From Bradyrhizobium algeriense (GTDB lineage: Bacteria; Pseudomonadota; Alphaproteobacteria; Rhizobiales; Xanthobacteraceae): a DNA stretch of 64,000 bases. The translations under genes were made by a program, and so were the position numbers. The notes beneath the pieces are model-generated. The model did not search any database, was not told the origin of the DNA, and was given only the letters and a program-made list of their open reading frames with translations. Numbering within the stretch: position 1 is the first letter of the stretch; every line of letters starts with the position of its first letter. The stretch is from assembly GCF_036924595.1 (NCBI RefSeq), contig NZ_JAZHRV010000001.1:7033501-7097500 (forward strand). Direction: 5' to 3'. Positions 40,974 through 49,970 of this stretch are shown piece after piece.

Positions 40974-42392
40974 ATGACGCGCTTCCCTATTCCCCTCCGG
41001 CATTCTCCTGGATTTGTCATGAGATCGGTGCTTTCGGCAACATTGATGATCGCGGCCTTAGGTTTTGCGGCCTCGGACGCGTGGGCGCAGATGACGCCAC
41101 CCGCGACGGCCGGCGCCAAGGCGAAACCGGTCACCACGATACCGATCCGTCCCGCGCTGCAGAAGCCGGAGGACACGGCCACCGCGATGGGCCAGGCCGA
41201 GCGGCTGGCGCTGCAGTCGGACCTTGCCTGGGTCGGGCAATATAACGGCGCCATCACGGGCGACGTCAGCGAGCGCATGGTCAATGCGATCAAGGAATTC
41301 CAGAAATCCCGCGGCGGTAAACAAACCGGCGTGCTCAATCCGCAGGAGCGCGGCATTCTTGCCGACACCGCCAAGAAAAAGCAGGAGAGCGTCGGCTGGA
41401 AGATCCAGACCGATCCCGGTACCGGCGTGCGGCTCGGCATCCCCACCAAACTGGTGCCGCAGCAAGCAAGCGACGCCAACGGCACCAAATGGACGTCGCC
41501 GACCGGCACGATCCAGATTCAACTGGCGCGGCGCAAGGAAGCCGGCCCCGTTACCGCAAAGCTCGCCGAGCGCGAGAAGAAGGAGCCGGGGCGCAGCATC
41601 GACTACACCGTGGTCAAGCCGGACTTTTTCGTGCTGTCGGGCCTGCAGGGCCTGAAGAAATTCTATCTTCGCGGCACCTTCAAGGGCGACGAGGTCCGCA
41701 TCCTCACCATCTTCTACGATCAGGCGACTGAGAATACCGTGGAGCCGGTCGTGATCGCGATGTCGAGCGCGTTCAATGCGTTTCCGGCGGCTGCTCAAAT
41801 GGCCGGGCCTCCACCGCGCAAGACGGTGGAATACGGCACCGGCGTCGTTGTCGGTGACGACGGCGCGATCATTGCCGACCGCCAGATCACCGATGGCTGC
41901 CTCACGGTCGCGATTGCGGGCTTTGGCAATGCCGATCGCGTCGCCGACGACAAGGAGCACGATCTCGCGCTGCTGCGCATCTATGGCGCGCGCGGGCTCA
42001 AGGCGCTCAATCTCGCCAACGCCGCCACCAAGACGGCGCTCGACCTCACAGGTATTGCCGATCCGCAGAACCAGGGCGGCGGCGCCGCGGTAACCAGCGT
42101 CAAGGCTTCGGTGGCCCTGCTCGGCGGCGGCAGCGATATCGCGCTGGCACCCGCGCCGACGCTCGGCTTTTCCGGCGCGCCCGCGCAGGATGGCGACGGC
42201 AGGTTTGCCGGCATCGCGCTGCTGAAGCCGGTTCAGGTAGCGGGGCCCACCAACGGCGCACCCGCGGCGCAGGCGGTGCTGGTGACCGCCGACACGGTGC
42301 GCGATTTCCTCAAGGCCAATGGCGTGAATGTGGCCGGCGGATCGGGCGATGCGAAGGCGTCGGTGGTCCGCGTGATCTGCGTGAGGAAGTAG
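40974..42392 (+). CDS. Exported peptidoglycan-binding protein with degenerate trypsin-like domain
   Basis: A 472-residue protein with a signal peptide (a basic start, then SVLSATLMIAALGFAAS, cut after AWAQ), a PG_binding_1-like segment (about residues 72-135, with LQSDLAWVGQYNGAITGD and AIKEFQKSRGG), a middle domain, and a C-terminal trypsin-like domain (from about 288). The protease part keeps GTGVVVGDDG, an Asp in KEHDLALLRI and a Ser in LGFSGAP, but where the catalytic His should follow the first strand it reads ADRQITDGC, with no His. The protein probably binds peptidoglycan without cutting peptides. ATG 41019 is an alternative start. Confidence 0.75.
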   Translation: MTRFPIPLRHSPGFVMRSVLSATLMIAALGFAASDAWAQMTPPATAGAKAKPVTTIPIRPALQKPEDTATAMGQAERLALQSDLAWVGQYNGAITGDVSERMVNAIKEFQKSRGGKQTGVLNPQERGILADTAKKKQESVGWKIQTDPGTGVRLGIPTKLVPQQASDANGTKWTSPTGTIQIQLARRKEAGPVTAKLAEREKKEPGRSIDYTVVKPDFFVLSGLQGLKKFYLRGTFKGDEVRILTIFYDQATENTVEPVVIAMSSAFNAFPAAAQMAGPPPRKTVEYGTGVVVGDDGAIIADRQITDGCLTVAIAGFGNADRVADDKEHDLALLRIYGARGLKALNLANAATKTALDLTGIADPQNQGGGAAVTSVKASVALLGGGSDIALAPAPTLGFSGAPAQDGDGRFAGIALLKPVQVAGPTNGAPAAQAVLVTADTVRDFLKANGVNVAGGSGDAKASVVRVICVRK

Positions 42393-42398
42393 CCCGCG

Positions 42399-42503
42399 CT
42401 CGTGTCCCGGACGCGTGCAGCGCTTCTTCAGCGATGCACCGGCATAGCGCATCGCAGACGCGCGTAAACGCGCTTATGGTGCTGCGCTGCGTCCGGGCAC
42501 GAG
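42399..42503. repeat. Large imperfect palindrome with CTCGTGTCCCGGACG arms
   Basis: The left arm CTCGTGTCCCGGACGCG pairs imperfectly with CGTCCGGGCACGAG at the right end. Between them GCTTCTTCAGC and TGCGCTGC-type sequence form inner pairs. The element resembles another dispersed Bradyrhizobium repeat. It sits directly after the exported protein gene. Confidence 0.65.
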
Positions 42504-42507
42504 AGAA

Positions 42508-42709
42508 TCAAGCCGCCTTGATGTTGCTGAGGAAGGCTTCGACCTCGCCGCGCATCGTCTCGGACTATATTGCCGCCGGCCGCCAGCATTTCCGCGCCTG
42601 CATTGGATGCCAGCGGATGATTGCTGACCACCATGCCGCGGCTCCCGGTCGCCGGCCGCTTCTGACATTGAAAGCCGGTGGCTGCGCGATCCCGCCAATG
42701 ACCCGTCAT
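42508..42709 (-). pseudogene. Scar joining gamma-glutamyltranspeptidase start to chemoreceptor end
   Basis: On the minus strand an ATG at 42709 opens a frame that reads RGMVVSNHPLASNAGAEMLA and stops resembling anything at GGNIV (about 42570); this is the start of a gamma-glutamyltranspeptidase. Immediately after, in another frame, 42567-42508 encodes SETMRGEVEAFLSNIKAA and a stop, the typical tail of a methyl-accepting chemotaxis protein. Two unrelated genes are therefore joined out of frame at about 42568, as left by a deletion. About 250 bases on toward the ParA gene hold nothing else recognised. Confidence 0.7.
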
Positions 42710-42955
42710 GTTGTTTTCCCGTTTCTTGTTGTGGTTTTCATCGGGCGCACATGCACCGCCCGGCAGTATTTGCCCGGATGACCACAATTCCATAATCGGG
42801 CATCATTGCAGCCTGACTGATTCGGACTACCGCGATCCCCTGACCTTTGGATCGGGCTGGGCAGGTCTGAGCGAGCGCGTAACTCGGCGTCGCAGAATGC
42901 GGCGCAGCTCTTGTGCCGTAACCCAAATGCCTGAAAGCCATCCAGAGGACCTGAA

Positions 42956-43726
42956 ATGCACACGATCGTATTGGCCACCCAGAAGGGCGGCTCGGGGAAA
43001 AGCACGCTTGCCATCGGCCTTGCACTTGCCGCCATCCGGGCCGGGCATAATGTCCGCCTGATCGAGACGGACCCTCAGGGCACCGTTTCGAACTGGAAGC
43101 GCCGCCGTCCCTATGCCGCGCCGATCATCGAGCCGATCTACGCCGCCCGGGAGGTCGAACAGCGCCTGCAATCGCTCGACCGCGAGGGCGTAACGGTAGC
43201 GATCGTGGATACCGCCGGTGGCGAAAGCGCCGCGACCAATTCGGCCATTCGTTATTCCGACCTCTGCCTGATTCCGACGCGGCCGAGCATCGCCGACATC
43301 GAGGCGACCGCCGCGACGCTCCGCGTCATCAGGGCCTGGCACAAGCCGTTTGCCTACGTCCTCAATCAGACCCCGATCCGGGCTGCGGCACGCCTCGCCG
43401 GTGCGGAAAATGCGTTGAGCAACGAGGCAGCGCTCGACATCGCCGATATCGTTGCCAGACCTCTTATCGTGATGCGCAACGATCATCAGGACGCGCTGAG
43501 CGCCGGCCTCGCCGTCTGCGAGCTTGCACCGGGCGGCAAGTCCGCGGAGGAAATGCGCGGCCTCTGGCAGTGGACCGAATCGCGGCTGGGCAATGCGGTT
43601 GCGGCTACTGACGAACCGATCATCGAGGAGTTCGTGGAAATACCCGCAATTATTCCTAAATGGGCTGCGCTCCCGTCTTTCGACGCCGGCAGCGCACGCT
43701 TCCTGAGGACCCCCGCTCGCGTCTGA
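42956..43726 (+). CDS. Orphan ParA/MinD-type ATPase
   Basis: A 256-residue ParA-family ATPase. The deviant Walker A is KGGSGKST at residues 10-17 with both Lys, and the second motif region reads ETDPQGTVSNWKRR, followed by VAIVDTAGGES. No parB, parS-like repeat or partner gene is nearby, so it is not a standard partition locus; such orphans often position cytoplasmic clusters, receptors or other cargo. It lies beside the chemoreceptor-tail scar. Confidence 0.85.
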   Translation: MHTIVLATQKGGSGKSTLAIGLALAAIRAGHNVRLIETDPQGTVSNWKRRRPYAAPIIEPIYAAREVEQRLQSLDREGVTVAIVDTAGGESAATNSAIRYSDLCLIPTRPSIADIEATAATLRVIRAWHKPFAYVLNQTPIRAAARLAGAENALSNEAALDIADIVARPLIVMRNDHQDALSAGLAVCELAPGGKSAEEMRGLWQWTESRLGNAVAATDEPIIEEFVEIPAIIPKWAALPSFDAGSARFLRTPARV

Positions 43727-43762
43727 CATCACGCTTCGCGCAAGGTAAATGCGAGGCGAACG

Positions 43763-43810
43763 CGGAAGCAATCCAGACCACCAGCCCCGCTGGATTGCTT
43801 CGCTTCGCTA
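43763..43810. repeat. GGATTGCTTCGCTTCGC repeat, copy 2
   Basis: GGAAGCAATCCA and TGGATTGCTTCG form an imperfect palindrome of the family at 13515-13576 and 45318-45401. Its right end supplies the stop codon of the acetyltransferase gene, suggesting that the element invaded the gene's 3' end. Confidence 0.7.
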
Positions 43811-44365
43811 TGGATTTCGGCGCAACCAGTTTTCTCGCGTGACGCGCCATTTTTCCGCGCGCGTCTGACCGCTGTGATGGGCAAGTTCGATATAGCCGAG
43901 GAATTCGGCGCCGGTCTTTTGCTTGACCCGGCGTGACGCCTCATTGGTAACCGCGTTACAGGCGTAGAAGACATCGACATCCAGCACGCGGAAGGCAAAA
44001 TCGTTCACCGCCGAGACGGCTTCGCTCATCAAGCCCTGATTCCAGTAGCGCTCCGCGAGCCAAAATCCCCGGTCGCCCTTCGCATTGCCGGACCAGGGAC
44101 GAAAGCGGATATTGCCGATGGCTTCGCCGTCCCCGCCGCGCAGCACCAGCATCCAGTTATAGATCACTTCCCCCGCAGCGGCTCTTTCCAGTTCCTGCGC
44201 GATGAAAGTCTCCGCGCCGTCTTCCGGATATGGCCAGGGGACAACCGATGCGAGATGCTGGATGATGTTCCAGTTGTTGAAATGGCGCTGGATCGCCGGC
44301 GCATCCGACAGCGCGAGCGGTCGCAAAATCAGTCGCCCCGTATGGAGCGTCGGCGTGATGGTCAT
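43808..44365 (-). CDS. RimJ/RimL-type GNAT acetyltransferase
   Basis: A 185-residue acetyltransferase of the Acetyltransf_3 group. It opens [20 protein letters not shown], with the acetyl-CoA region [21 protein letters not shown] and [18 protein letters not shown]. RimJ/RimL relatives acetylate N-termini of ribosomal proteins, but many act on other amines; the substrate is unknown. ATG 44365 overlaps the mutM TGA in an ATGA arrangement, so it is coupled to mutM. The stop codon lies in a repeat element. Confidence 0.82.
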   Translation of the reverse strand: MTITPTLHTGRLILRPLALSDAPAIQRHFNNWNIIQHLASVVPWPYPEDGAETFIAQELERAAAGEVIYNWMLVLRGGDGEAIGNIRFRPWSGNAKGDRGFWLAERYWNQGLMSEAVSAVNDFAFRVLDVDVFYACNAVTNEASRRVKQKTGAEFLGYIELAHHSGQTRAEKWRVTRENWLRRNP

Positions 44366-45243
44366 TTTTGGCATTTCGGGCACCAAAACGTTGAGCGGCC
44401 ATTCTGAACGAAGCGTCGTACGATCCCGCCGCAGCCTTTAGTTTGGCATGTCTCGCCCTCGCGGTCATAGACCTGGAACGAGTGCTGGAAATAGCCGAGC
44501 TCACCCGAGGTCAGGCGATGATCGCTGATCGAGGAACCACCGGCCTTGATCGCCTGATTCAGCACGGAATGAATCGCGCCCACCAGCCGCGCGGCGTGAT
44601 CGGTCGGCTCAGCCTTCTTCGTCGCAAGCGTCGCCGCCAGCCGGCGCGGCGACAGCTGCGACCGGTACAGCGCCTCGCAGACATAGATATTGCCGAGCCC
44701 CGCGACCACGCGCTGGTCAAGCAGCGCGGCCTTCAGGCTGGTCTTCTTGTTGAAGCATGAGCGCGCCAACATCACCGCGTCGAATTCGTTGCCGAGCGGC
44801 TCCGGACCGAGGCCCTTCAACAGCGGCTCGTCCTCCAAGGCGTTGCGGGCGATGATCTTCATGTAGCCGAAGCGGCGCGGATCGTTGAACACGACGGAAG
44901 CCCCCGATGACATGTGAAACACGACATGGTCGTGCGCGCGGTCCTCGCTGCGAAGATGGTGGAATTGGCCCGGCGTGTCGTTATGGCCGCCTTCCAGCAC
45001 CCGGAACGATCCGGACATGCCGAGATGCATCAAAAGCACGTCGCCGGAGCCGAGATCCGCCATCAGGTATTTGGCGCGGCGGCCGAGGCCGGTCACGGTC
45101 TGACCCTCCAGCCGAGCGATAAAATCTTTTTGAAAGGGAAACCGCAAATCCTTGCGGCGGGCCTCGGCTTTCACGATTTTCGACCCCTCCATGGCGGGCT
45201 GCAGGCCGCGGCGGACGGTCTCAACTTCAGGCAATTCAGGCAT
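44362..45243 (-). CDS. mutM: Formamidopyrimidine-DNA glycosylase MutM (Fpg)
   Basis: A 293-residue bifunctional glycosylase/AP lyase that removes 8-oxoguanine and formamidopyrimidines. After the initiator Met, Pro2 (the nucleophile) and Glu3 open the [13 protein letters not shown] motif. A helix-two-turn-helix has [19 protein letters not shown], and the C-terminal zinc finger has Cys in CQTKGCGG and CPKCQ. ATG 45243 puts Pro at position 2, so the 13-residue longer reading is rejected. Divergent from ubiE, with a repeat between. Confidence 0.96.
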   Translation of the reverse strand: MPELPEVETVRRGLQPAMEGSKIVKAEARRKDLRFPFQKDFIARLEGQTVTGLGRRAKYLMADLGSGDVLLMHLGMSGSFRVLEGGHNDTPGQFHHLRSEDRAHDHVVFHMSSGASVVFNDPRRFGYMKIIARNALEDEPLLKGLGPEPLGNEFDAVMLARSCFNKKTSLKAALLDQRVVAGLGNIYVCEALYRSQLSPRRLAATLATKKAEPTDHAARLVGAIHSVLNQAIKAGGSSISDHRLTSGELGYFQHSFQVYDREGETCQTKGCGGIVRRFVQNGRSTFWCPKCQK

Positions 45244-45317
45244 GCAGGCATTCACCTTATGGAGGTGACGTGATAGCGCCATTGCGGCCGCCGCGCTATG
45301 GTCGGCAGACTACTCCT

Positions 45318-45401
45318 CGTCATTGCGAGGAGCGAAGCGACGAAGCAATCCATCCATCCCCGGGCGGAGAGGTGGATTGCTTCGCTTCGCTCGCAATGAC
45401 G
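45318..45401. repeat. GGATTGCTTCGCTTCGC repeat, copy 3 (full palindrome)
   Basis: The ends CGTCATTGCGAGG and TCGCAATGACG flank GAAGCAATCCA and TGGATTGCTTC arms. This is the most complete copy in the window. It lies in the divergent region between mutM and ubiE. Confidence 0.8.
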
Positions 45402-45421
45402 GGAAAAAGCAGGGCCGAAGA

Positions 45422-46183
45422 ATGAACCAGCCGGACCAAACCACCCATTTTGGCTTCAGGGACGTGCCCCTGGGGGACAAGCAGACGCTGGTGAACGACG
45501 TATTTCACAGCGTGGCCTCCCGCTACGACCTGATGAACGATCTGATGTCGGGAGGCCTGCACCGGGTCTGGAAGGACATCATGATCAATGCGCTGAATCC
45601 GCCGAAAAACGATGCGCCGTTCGCATTGCTCGACGTCGCCGGCGGCACCGGCGACATCGCCTTCCGCGCGGCGGAGGCGGCAGGCCTGGGCTTCCATGCC
45701 ACCGTCTGCGACATCAATACCGATATGCTTGGGGTTGGCCGCAACCGCGCGCTGGCGCGTCATCTCGACCAGCAGGTGTCGTTTGTCGAGGGCAATGCCG
45801 AGACGCTGGCGTTCGGCGATCGCTCTTTCGACGCCTACACCATCGCGTTCGGTATTCGCAACGTGCCGCGGATCGATGCCGCGCTGCGTGAGGCCTATCG
45901 CGTGCTACGGCCCGGCAGCCGATTCTTGTGCCTGGAATTCTCCACCGTCGACGTCCCAGGGCTTGATCGGCTCTACGACTTCTTCTCGTTCAAGGTGATC
46001 CCGCCGCTCGGCCGCGCCGTGACGGGCGATGCGGAATCCTATCAGTACCTCGTCGAATCGATCCGGAAATTCCCCCGGCCCAATCAATTTGCCGAGATGA
46101 TCCGCGACGCCGGCTTTGCGCGGGTGAAGTGGGAAAGCCTCTCCGGCGGCATCGTGGCGTTGCATTCGGGCTGGCGTTTGTGA
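45422..46183 (+). CDS. ubiE: Ubiquinone/menaquinone biosynthesis C-methyltransferase UbiE
   Basis: A 253-residue SAM-dependent methyltransferase that methylates the ring of ubiquinone precursors. Motifs are [43 protein letters not shown] motif [15 protein letters not shown] and the signature [18 protein letters not shown] 45422 is selected because the longer reading covers a repeat. Its TGA overlaps the ubiB GTG. MutM is divergent. Confidence 0.96.
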   Translation: MNQPDQTTHFGFRDVPLGDKQTLVNDVFHSVASRYDLMNDLMSGGLHRVWKDIMINALNPPKNDAPFALLDVAGGTGDIAFRAAEAAGLGFHATVCDINTDMLGVGRNRALARHLDQQVSFVEGNAETLAFGDRSFDAYTIAFGIRNVPRIDAALREAYRVLRPGSRFLCLEFSTVDVPGLDRLYDFFSFKVIPPLGRAVTGDAESYQYLVESIRKFPRPNQFAEMIRDAGFARVKWESLSGGIVALHSGWRL

Positions 46184-47754
46184 TTTCTGCCGCGACCCAC
46201 ATCGCGCGGCTCGTCCGCGCCGCTTACGTGTTCGCGCGCGAAGGCGTGTTCGGCGTCGTTGACCCAAGTCTGGTGCCGCCACCGGGACAGCTCGCGCTGC
46301 GGCTGGCGCGACTGATCGAACGGCCCGGCGCCAAATCCGGCCCGCGTTTGTCGCGCGCACTGACGCGGCTTGGACCGGCCTATCTCAAGCTCGGGCAATT
46401 TCTGGCGACGCGGCCCGACGTCGTCGGCGTCGCGATGGCGCGCGATCTGGAAGCCCTGCAGGACCGGCTGCCGCCGTTTTCGCAGGCCGAAGCCGAGGCC
46501 GTGATCGCCGCGTCGCTGGAACGCCCGCTGGCTAAGGCGTTTGTCAGCCTCGGCCCGCCGGTTGCCGCCGCCTCGATCGCGCAAGTTCATCGCGCCGAGG
46601 TCGAGCGCGATGGCGTCCGCCAGCCGGTCGCCGTCAAGGTGCTCCGGCCCAATGTCGCCTCGCGTTTTCGCCGTGACCTCTCCGATTTTTTCTTTGTCGC
46701 GCACAATGCGGAAGCGCATTCGGCCGAAGCGCGGCGGCTGCGGCTGATCGAGGTCATCAACACGATGTCGCGCTCGGTCGCGATGGAGATGGATCTGCGG
46801 CTCGAGGCGGCCGCATTGTCCGAGATGGCGGAGAATACGCGCGACGATCCGGATTTCCGCGTGCCGACCGTCGATTGGGACCGCACCACCCACAACGTGC
46901 TGACGATGGAATGGATCGACGGCATCGCGCTCAGCGACCACGCGCGCCTCGCGCAGTCGCACGTCGATCTGCCCGATCTCGGCCGCAAGGTGATCCAGAG
47001 TTTTCTGCGGCATGCGCTGCGCGACGGCTTCTTCCATGCCGACATGCATCCCGGCAACCTGTTCCTCGACGATACCGGCCGGCTGGTGGCGGTCGATTTC
47101 GGCATCATGGGCCGGCTCGGCATGAAGGAGCGGCGCTTCCTCGCTGAAATTCTGCTCGGATTCATCACGCGCGACTACCGCCGCGTCGCGGAGGTGCATT
47201 TTGAGGCCGGCTACGTGCCGGGGCACCATTCGGTCGAGAATTTCGCGCAAGCCATCCGCGCTATCGGCGAGCCGATCCATAACCGCACCGCCGAAGAAAT
47301 CTCGATGGCGAAGCTGCTGACGCTTCTCCTCGAAGTCACCGGCCTGTTCGACATGCAGACCCGGCCGGAGCTGATCCTGCTGCAAAAGACCATGGTGGTG
47401 GTCGAAGGGGTGGCGCGGGGCTTCGATCCCAAGCTCGATATCTGGAAGGTCGCCGATCCCGTGGTGCGCGAATGGATCGAGCGCAATCTCGGTCCGCTCG
47501 GGCGGATTCAGGGCGCGATGTCCGGCGCGGGCGAACTCGGCCGGGTGGCGGCGAGCCTGCCTGCAATCGCCTCGCGGGCGGTTGCCGTGCTCGAAAACAT
47601 GGAGAAGATGACCCGGGAGGGCATGACGCTGTCGCCGGAGACGATCGCGGCGATGGGCCGGGCCGAGGGCCGTAAGAGCCGCTGGCGGACGGTGGCGCTC
47701 TGGATCATCGCGGCCACCTTTATCGGAATTCTGATCGCCATCCGGCAGCTATGA
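46180..47754 (+). CDS. ubiB: Ubiquinone biosynthesis atypical kinase UbiB
   Basis: A 524-residue ABC1/ADCK-family membrane-associated atypical kinase/ATPase. KPxx-type and nucleotide motifs include [14 protein letters not shown], a modified P-loop [25 protein letters not shown], the catalytic [12 protein letters not shown] and [11 protein letters not shown] transmembrane helix ends the protein ([16 protein letters not shown]). It supports ubiquinone assembly, probably by lipid or precursor extraction. The start is GTG 46180, overlapping the ubiE stop in a GTGA arrangement. Confidence 0.95.
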   Translation: MISAATHIARLVRAAYVFAREGVFGVVDPSLVPPPGQLALRLARLIERPGAKSGPRLSRALTRLGPAYLKLGQFLATRPDVVGVAMARDLEALQDRLPPFSQAEAEAVIAASLERPLAKAFVSLGPPVAAASIAQVHRAEVERDGVRQPVAVKVLRPNVASRFRRDLSDFFFVAHNAEAHSAEARRLRLIEVINTMSRSVAMEMDLRLEAAALSEMAENTRDDPDFRVPTVDWDRTTHNVLTMEWIDGIALSDHARLAQSHVDLPDLGRKVIQSFLRHALRDGFFHADMHPGNLFLDDTGRLVAVDFGIMGRLGMKERRFLAEILLGFITRDYRRVAEVHFEAGYVPGHHSVENFAQAIRAIGEPIHNRTAEEISMAKLLTLLLEVTGLFDMQTRPELILLQKTMVVVEGVARGFDPKLDIWKVADPVVREWIERNLGPLGRIQGAMSGAGELGRVAASLPAIASRAVAVLENMEKMTREGMTLSPETIAAMGRAEGRKSRWRTVALWIIAATFIGILIAIRQL

Positions 47755-47757
47755 TTG

Positions 47758-47784
47758 CAATGCTGTCACAATGTGATAGCATTG
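47758..47784. promoter_or_regulatory. 27-bp palindromic operator upstream of RHH-coaBC
   Basis: CAATGCTGTCACA and TGTGATAGCATTG are near-perfect inverted 13-base arms around a single A, with one mismatch (G against T). The palindrome lies 25 bases upstream of the ATG, and a GGAGG at 47800-47804 serves the start codon. The size, symmetry and place match autoregulatory sites bound by ribbon-helix-helix antitoxins such as FitA. Confidence 0.65.
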
Positions 47785-47809
47785 ACTGCACACCATTCCG
47801 GAGGCCGCC

Positions 47810-49237
47810 ATGGCCAGCCTCACCATCCGAAAACTCGACGAGACCGTCAAAACCTACCTGCGTCTCCGGTCGGCCGGGAATGGCCGCTCCGTCGAAGAGG
47901 AAGTCCGGGTCATCCTCGGAGAGCTGATACAGGGGCGCCCCGAACTGGCTGGCGCAACCTCCTCGCCTCCATCCGTTGACAGCCCCGCACAGGCCCTGCG
48001 GCCCGTCAGCACCAGCGGTGAACGGAATGTCACCTTGATCATCGGCGGCGGCATCGCCGCCTATAAGGCGCTGGACCTGATCCGGCGCCTGAAGGAGCGG
48101 CACATCGGCGTCCGCTGCGTGCTGACCAAAGCCGCGCAGCAATTCGTCACCCCGCTTTCCGCCAGCGCACTGTCGAACGAGCGCGTCTATACCGACCTGT
48201 TCGACGCCGAGAGCGAATTCGACGCCGGTCACATCCGCCTTGCGCGCGAATGCGATCTGATCGTGGTGGCGCCGGCAACCGCCGACCTGATGGCGAAGAT
48301 GGCGCACGGCCATGCCGACGATCTTGCCAGCGCGATCCTGCTGGCGGCGAACCGCCCGATCCTGCTGGCGCCCGCCATGAACCCCCTGATGTGGAACAAC
48401 GCCGCCACCCGCCGCAATGTGCTGCAGCTTCGGCGCGACGGCGTCCACATGATCGGCCCCAACGCCGGCGAGATGGCTGAGGCCGGCGAAGCCGGCGTCG
48501 GGCGGATGTCGGAGGCGATCGAAATCGCCGCCGCTGCCGTCGACATCCTGCGTCCGCCACGACCGCGGCCGCTCGCAGACAAGCGCGTGCTGATCACGGC
48601 GGGACCGACGCATGAGGCGATCGACCCCGTGCGCTATATCGCCAACCGATCCTCCGGCAAGCAGGGGTTTGCCATCGCCGCCGCGGCGCAGGCCGCGGGC
48701 GCCGATGTCACGCTGGTTTCCGGGCCGGTCGAATTGCGCGATCCCGCAGGTGTTACGGTGATCCGGGTGGAATCGGCGCGCGACATGCTTCATCGGGTGG
48801 AGGCCGCCTTGCCGGCCGATATCGCGATCTTCGCTGCCGCCGTGGCCGACTGGCGCGTCGCCAACGAAGGCGAGCAGAAGCTGAAAAAGACCTCCGCCGG
48901 CATGCCGCAGCTCGCACTGGTCGAAAACCCCGACATTCTCGCGACGATCTCGAAGCTGACAGACAAGCGTCCGCCGCTGGTGATCGGGTTCGCGGCCGAG
49001 ACCGAGCATCTGATCGACAACGCCAAGGCCAAGATCGCGCGCAAGGGCTGCGACTGGATCGTCGCCAACGACGTCTCGCCCGCCACCGGCGTGATGGGCG
49101 GCGACCGCAACACCGTTCACCTGCTGACGCGCGACGGTGACGACATCAAAGTGGACTCCTGGCCGGTGATGACCAAAGAACAGGTCGCGACCGAACTGGT
49201 GGCAACCATAGCCAAGACGTTGGGAAAGACTTCATGA
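47810..49237 (+). CDS. coaBC: CoaBC with N-terminal FitA-like ribbon-helix-helix domain
   Basis: A 475-residue protein. Residues 1-42 ([32 protein letters not shown]) are a ribbon-helix-helix domain like the antitoxin FitA. A Pro/Ser linker (43-72) leads to CoaC, the flavin-dependent phosphopantothenoylcysteine decarboxylase ([26 protein letters not shown] with PAMN at 188-191), and then CoaB, the phosphopantothenate-cysteine ligase ([25 protein letters not shown]). Both act in coenzyme A synthesis. The decarboxylase Cys of E. coli Dfp appears as Ala225 in [10 protein letters not shown]. No toxin gene follows; dut begins four bases before the coaBC end. Confidence 0.93.
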   Translation: MASLTIRKLDETVKTYLRLRSAGNGRSVEEEVRVILGELIQGRPELAGATSSPPSVDSPAQALRPVSTSGERNVTLIIGGGIAAYKALDLIRRLKERHIGVRCVLTKAAQQFVTPLSASALSNERVYTDLFDAESEFDAGHIRLARECDLIVVAPATADLMAKMAHGHADDLASAILLAANRPILLAPAMNPLMWNNAATRRNVLQLRRDGVHMIGPNAGEMAEAGEAGVGRMSEAIEIAAAAVDILRPPRPRPLADKRVLITAGPTHEAIDPVRYIANRSSGKQGFAIAAAAQAAGADVTLVSGPVELRDPAGVTVIRVESARDMLHRVEAALPADIAIFAAAVADWRVANEGEQKLKKTSAGMPQLALVENPDILATISKLTDKRPPLVIGFAAETEHLIDNAKAKIARKGCDWIVANDVSPATGVMGGDRNTVHLLTRDGDDIKVDSWPVMTKEQVATELVATIAKTLGKTS

Positions 49238-49692
49238 GCGCACCGGTGAAAGTCGACATCTGCCAACTGCCGCACGCCGAAGGTCTCGCGCTGCCGGCCT
49301 ATCAAAGCGCGGACGCCGCCGGGCTCGATCTGCTGGCCGCAGTGCCGGCGGAGACGCCCTTGATCCTGCCGCCGGGCAAATACGCGATGGTGCCGACCGG
49401 GCTGACGATCGCGCTGCCCTCAGGCTATGAGGCGCAGGTGCGGCCACGCTCCGGGCTTGCCGCCAAGCATGGCGTCACGGTGCTGAATTCGCCGGGCACA
49501 GTGGATGCGGATTATCGCGGCGAGATCAACGTCCTCTTGATCAACCATGGCGACGTGCCGTTTCCGATCCGGCGTGGCGAGCGGGTCGCGCAGATGGTGA
49601 TCGCGCCGGTCGTGCAGGCGGAACTGGTTCCGGCGGTGTCGCTTTCAACAACCGATCGCGGCAGTGGCGGTTTCGGCTCGACGGGACGTTGA
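49234..49692 (+). CDS. dut: dUTP diphosphatase (dUTPase)
   Basis: A 152-residue trimeric dUTPase that removes dUTP and supplies dUMP. The five family motifs are visible: [46 protein letters not shown] and [13 protein letters not shown] 49234 overlaps the coaBC end by four bases, so the two are translationally coupled, an old bacterial pairing. Confidence 0.97.
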   Translation: MSAPVKVDICQLPHAEGLALPAYQSADAAGLDLLAAVPAETPLILPPGKYAMVPTGLTIALPSGYEAQVRPRSGLAAKHGVTVLNSPGTVDADYRGEINVLLINHGDVPFPIRRGERVAQMVIAPVVQAELVPAVSLSTTDRGSGGFGSTGR

Positions 49693-49814
49693 ATCGGCTA
49701 GCAAAAACTGCTCTCAACGGTAATCCGCTGAATTTTTCACAGCCATATTTGCGTTCACGGTCTGGACTCTTACCGGTCGACTCCCGAAGGGGATATTCTC
49801 GACCCGATTCGTGC

Positions 49815-49863
49815 GTAGCGCGACCAGCAAAAGTGGGGTCCGGTTTTGCGTCCGGGCGCGCTC
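49815..49863. repeat. Degraded AAAAGTGGG-type rhizobial repeat
   Basis: The stretch CAAAAGTGGGGTCCGGTTTTG resembles the middle of the repeat at 39991-40035, with altered ends. It lies in the 278-base gap between dut and divL; the rest of that gap holds no recognised feature, but it should contain the divL promoter. Confidence 0.5.
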
Positions 49864-49970
49864 ATTCCTATTGTCGGCGTATAATCTCAACGCCAAACCG
49901 CTTACACCTTGGCGGATCATGCGCTGGGGGTAGCGCCGGGTCTGCTGTCGTGCGTTTTTTGGGGCAAATA

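Noticed and set aside
47810..47935. A stand-alone FitA-type antitoxin gene with a toxin partner
   Set aside because: The frame runs without a stop through the linker into CoaC, and no PIN-domain toxin frame lies nearby, so it is a fusion and not a toxin-antitoxin pair.
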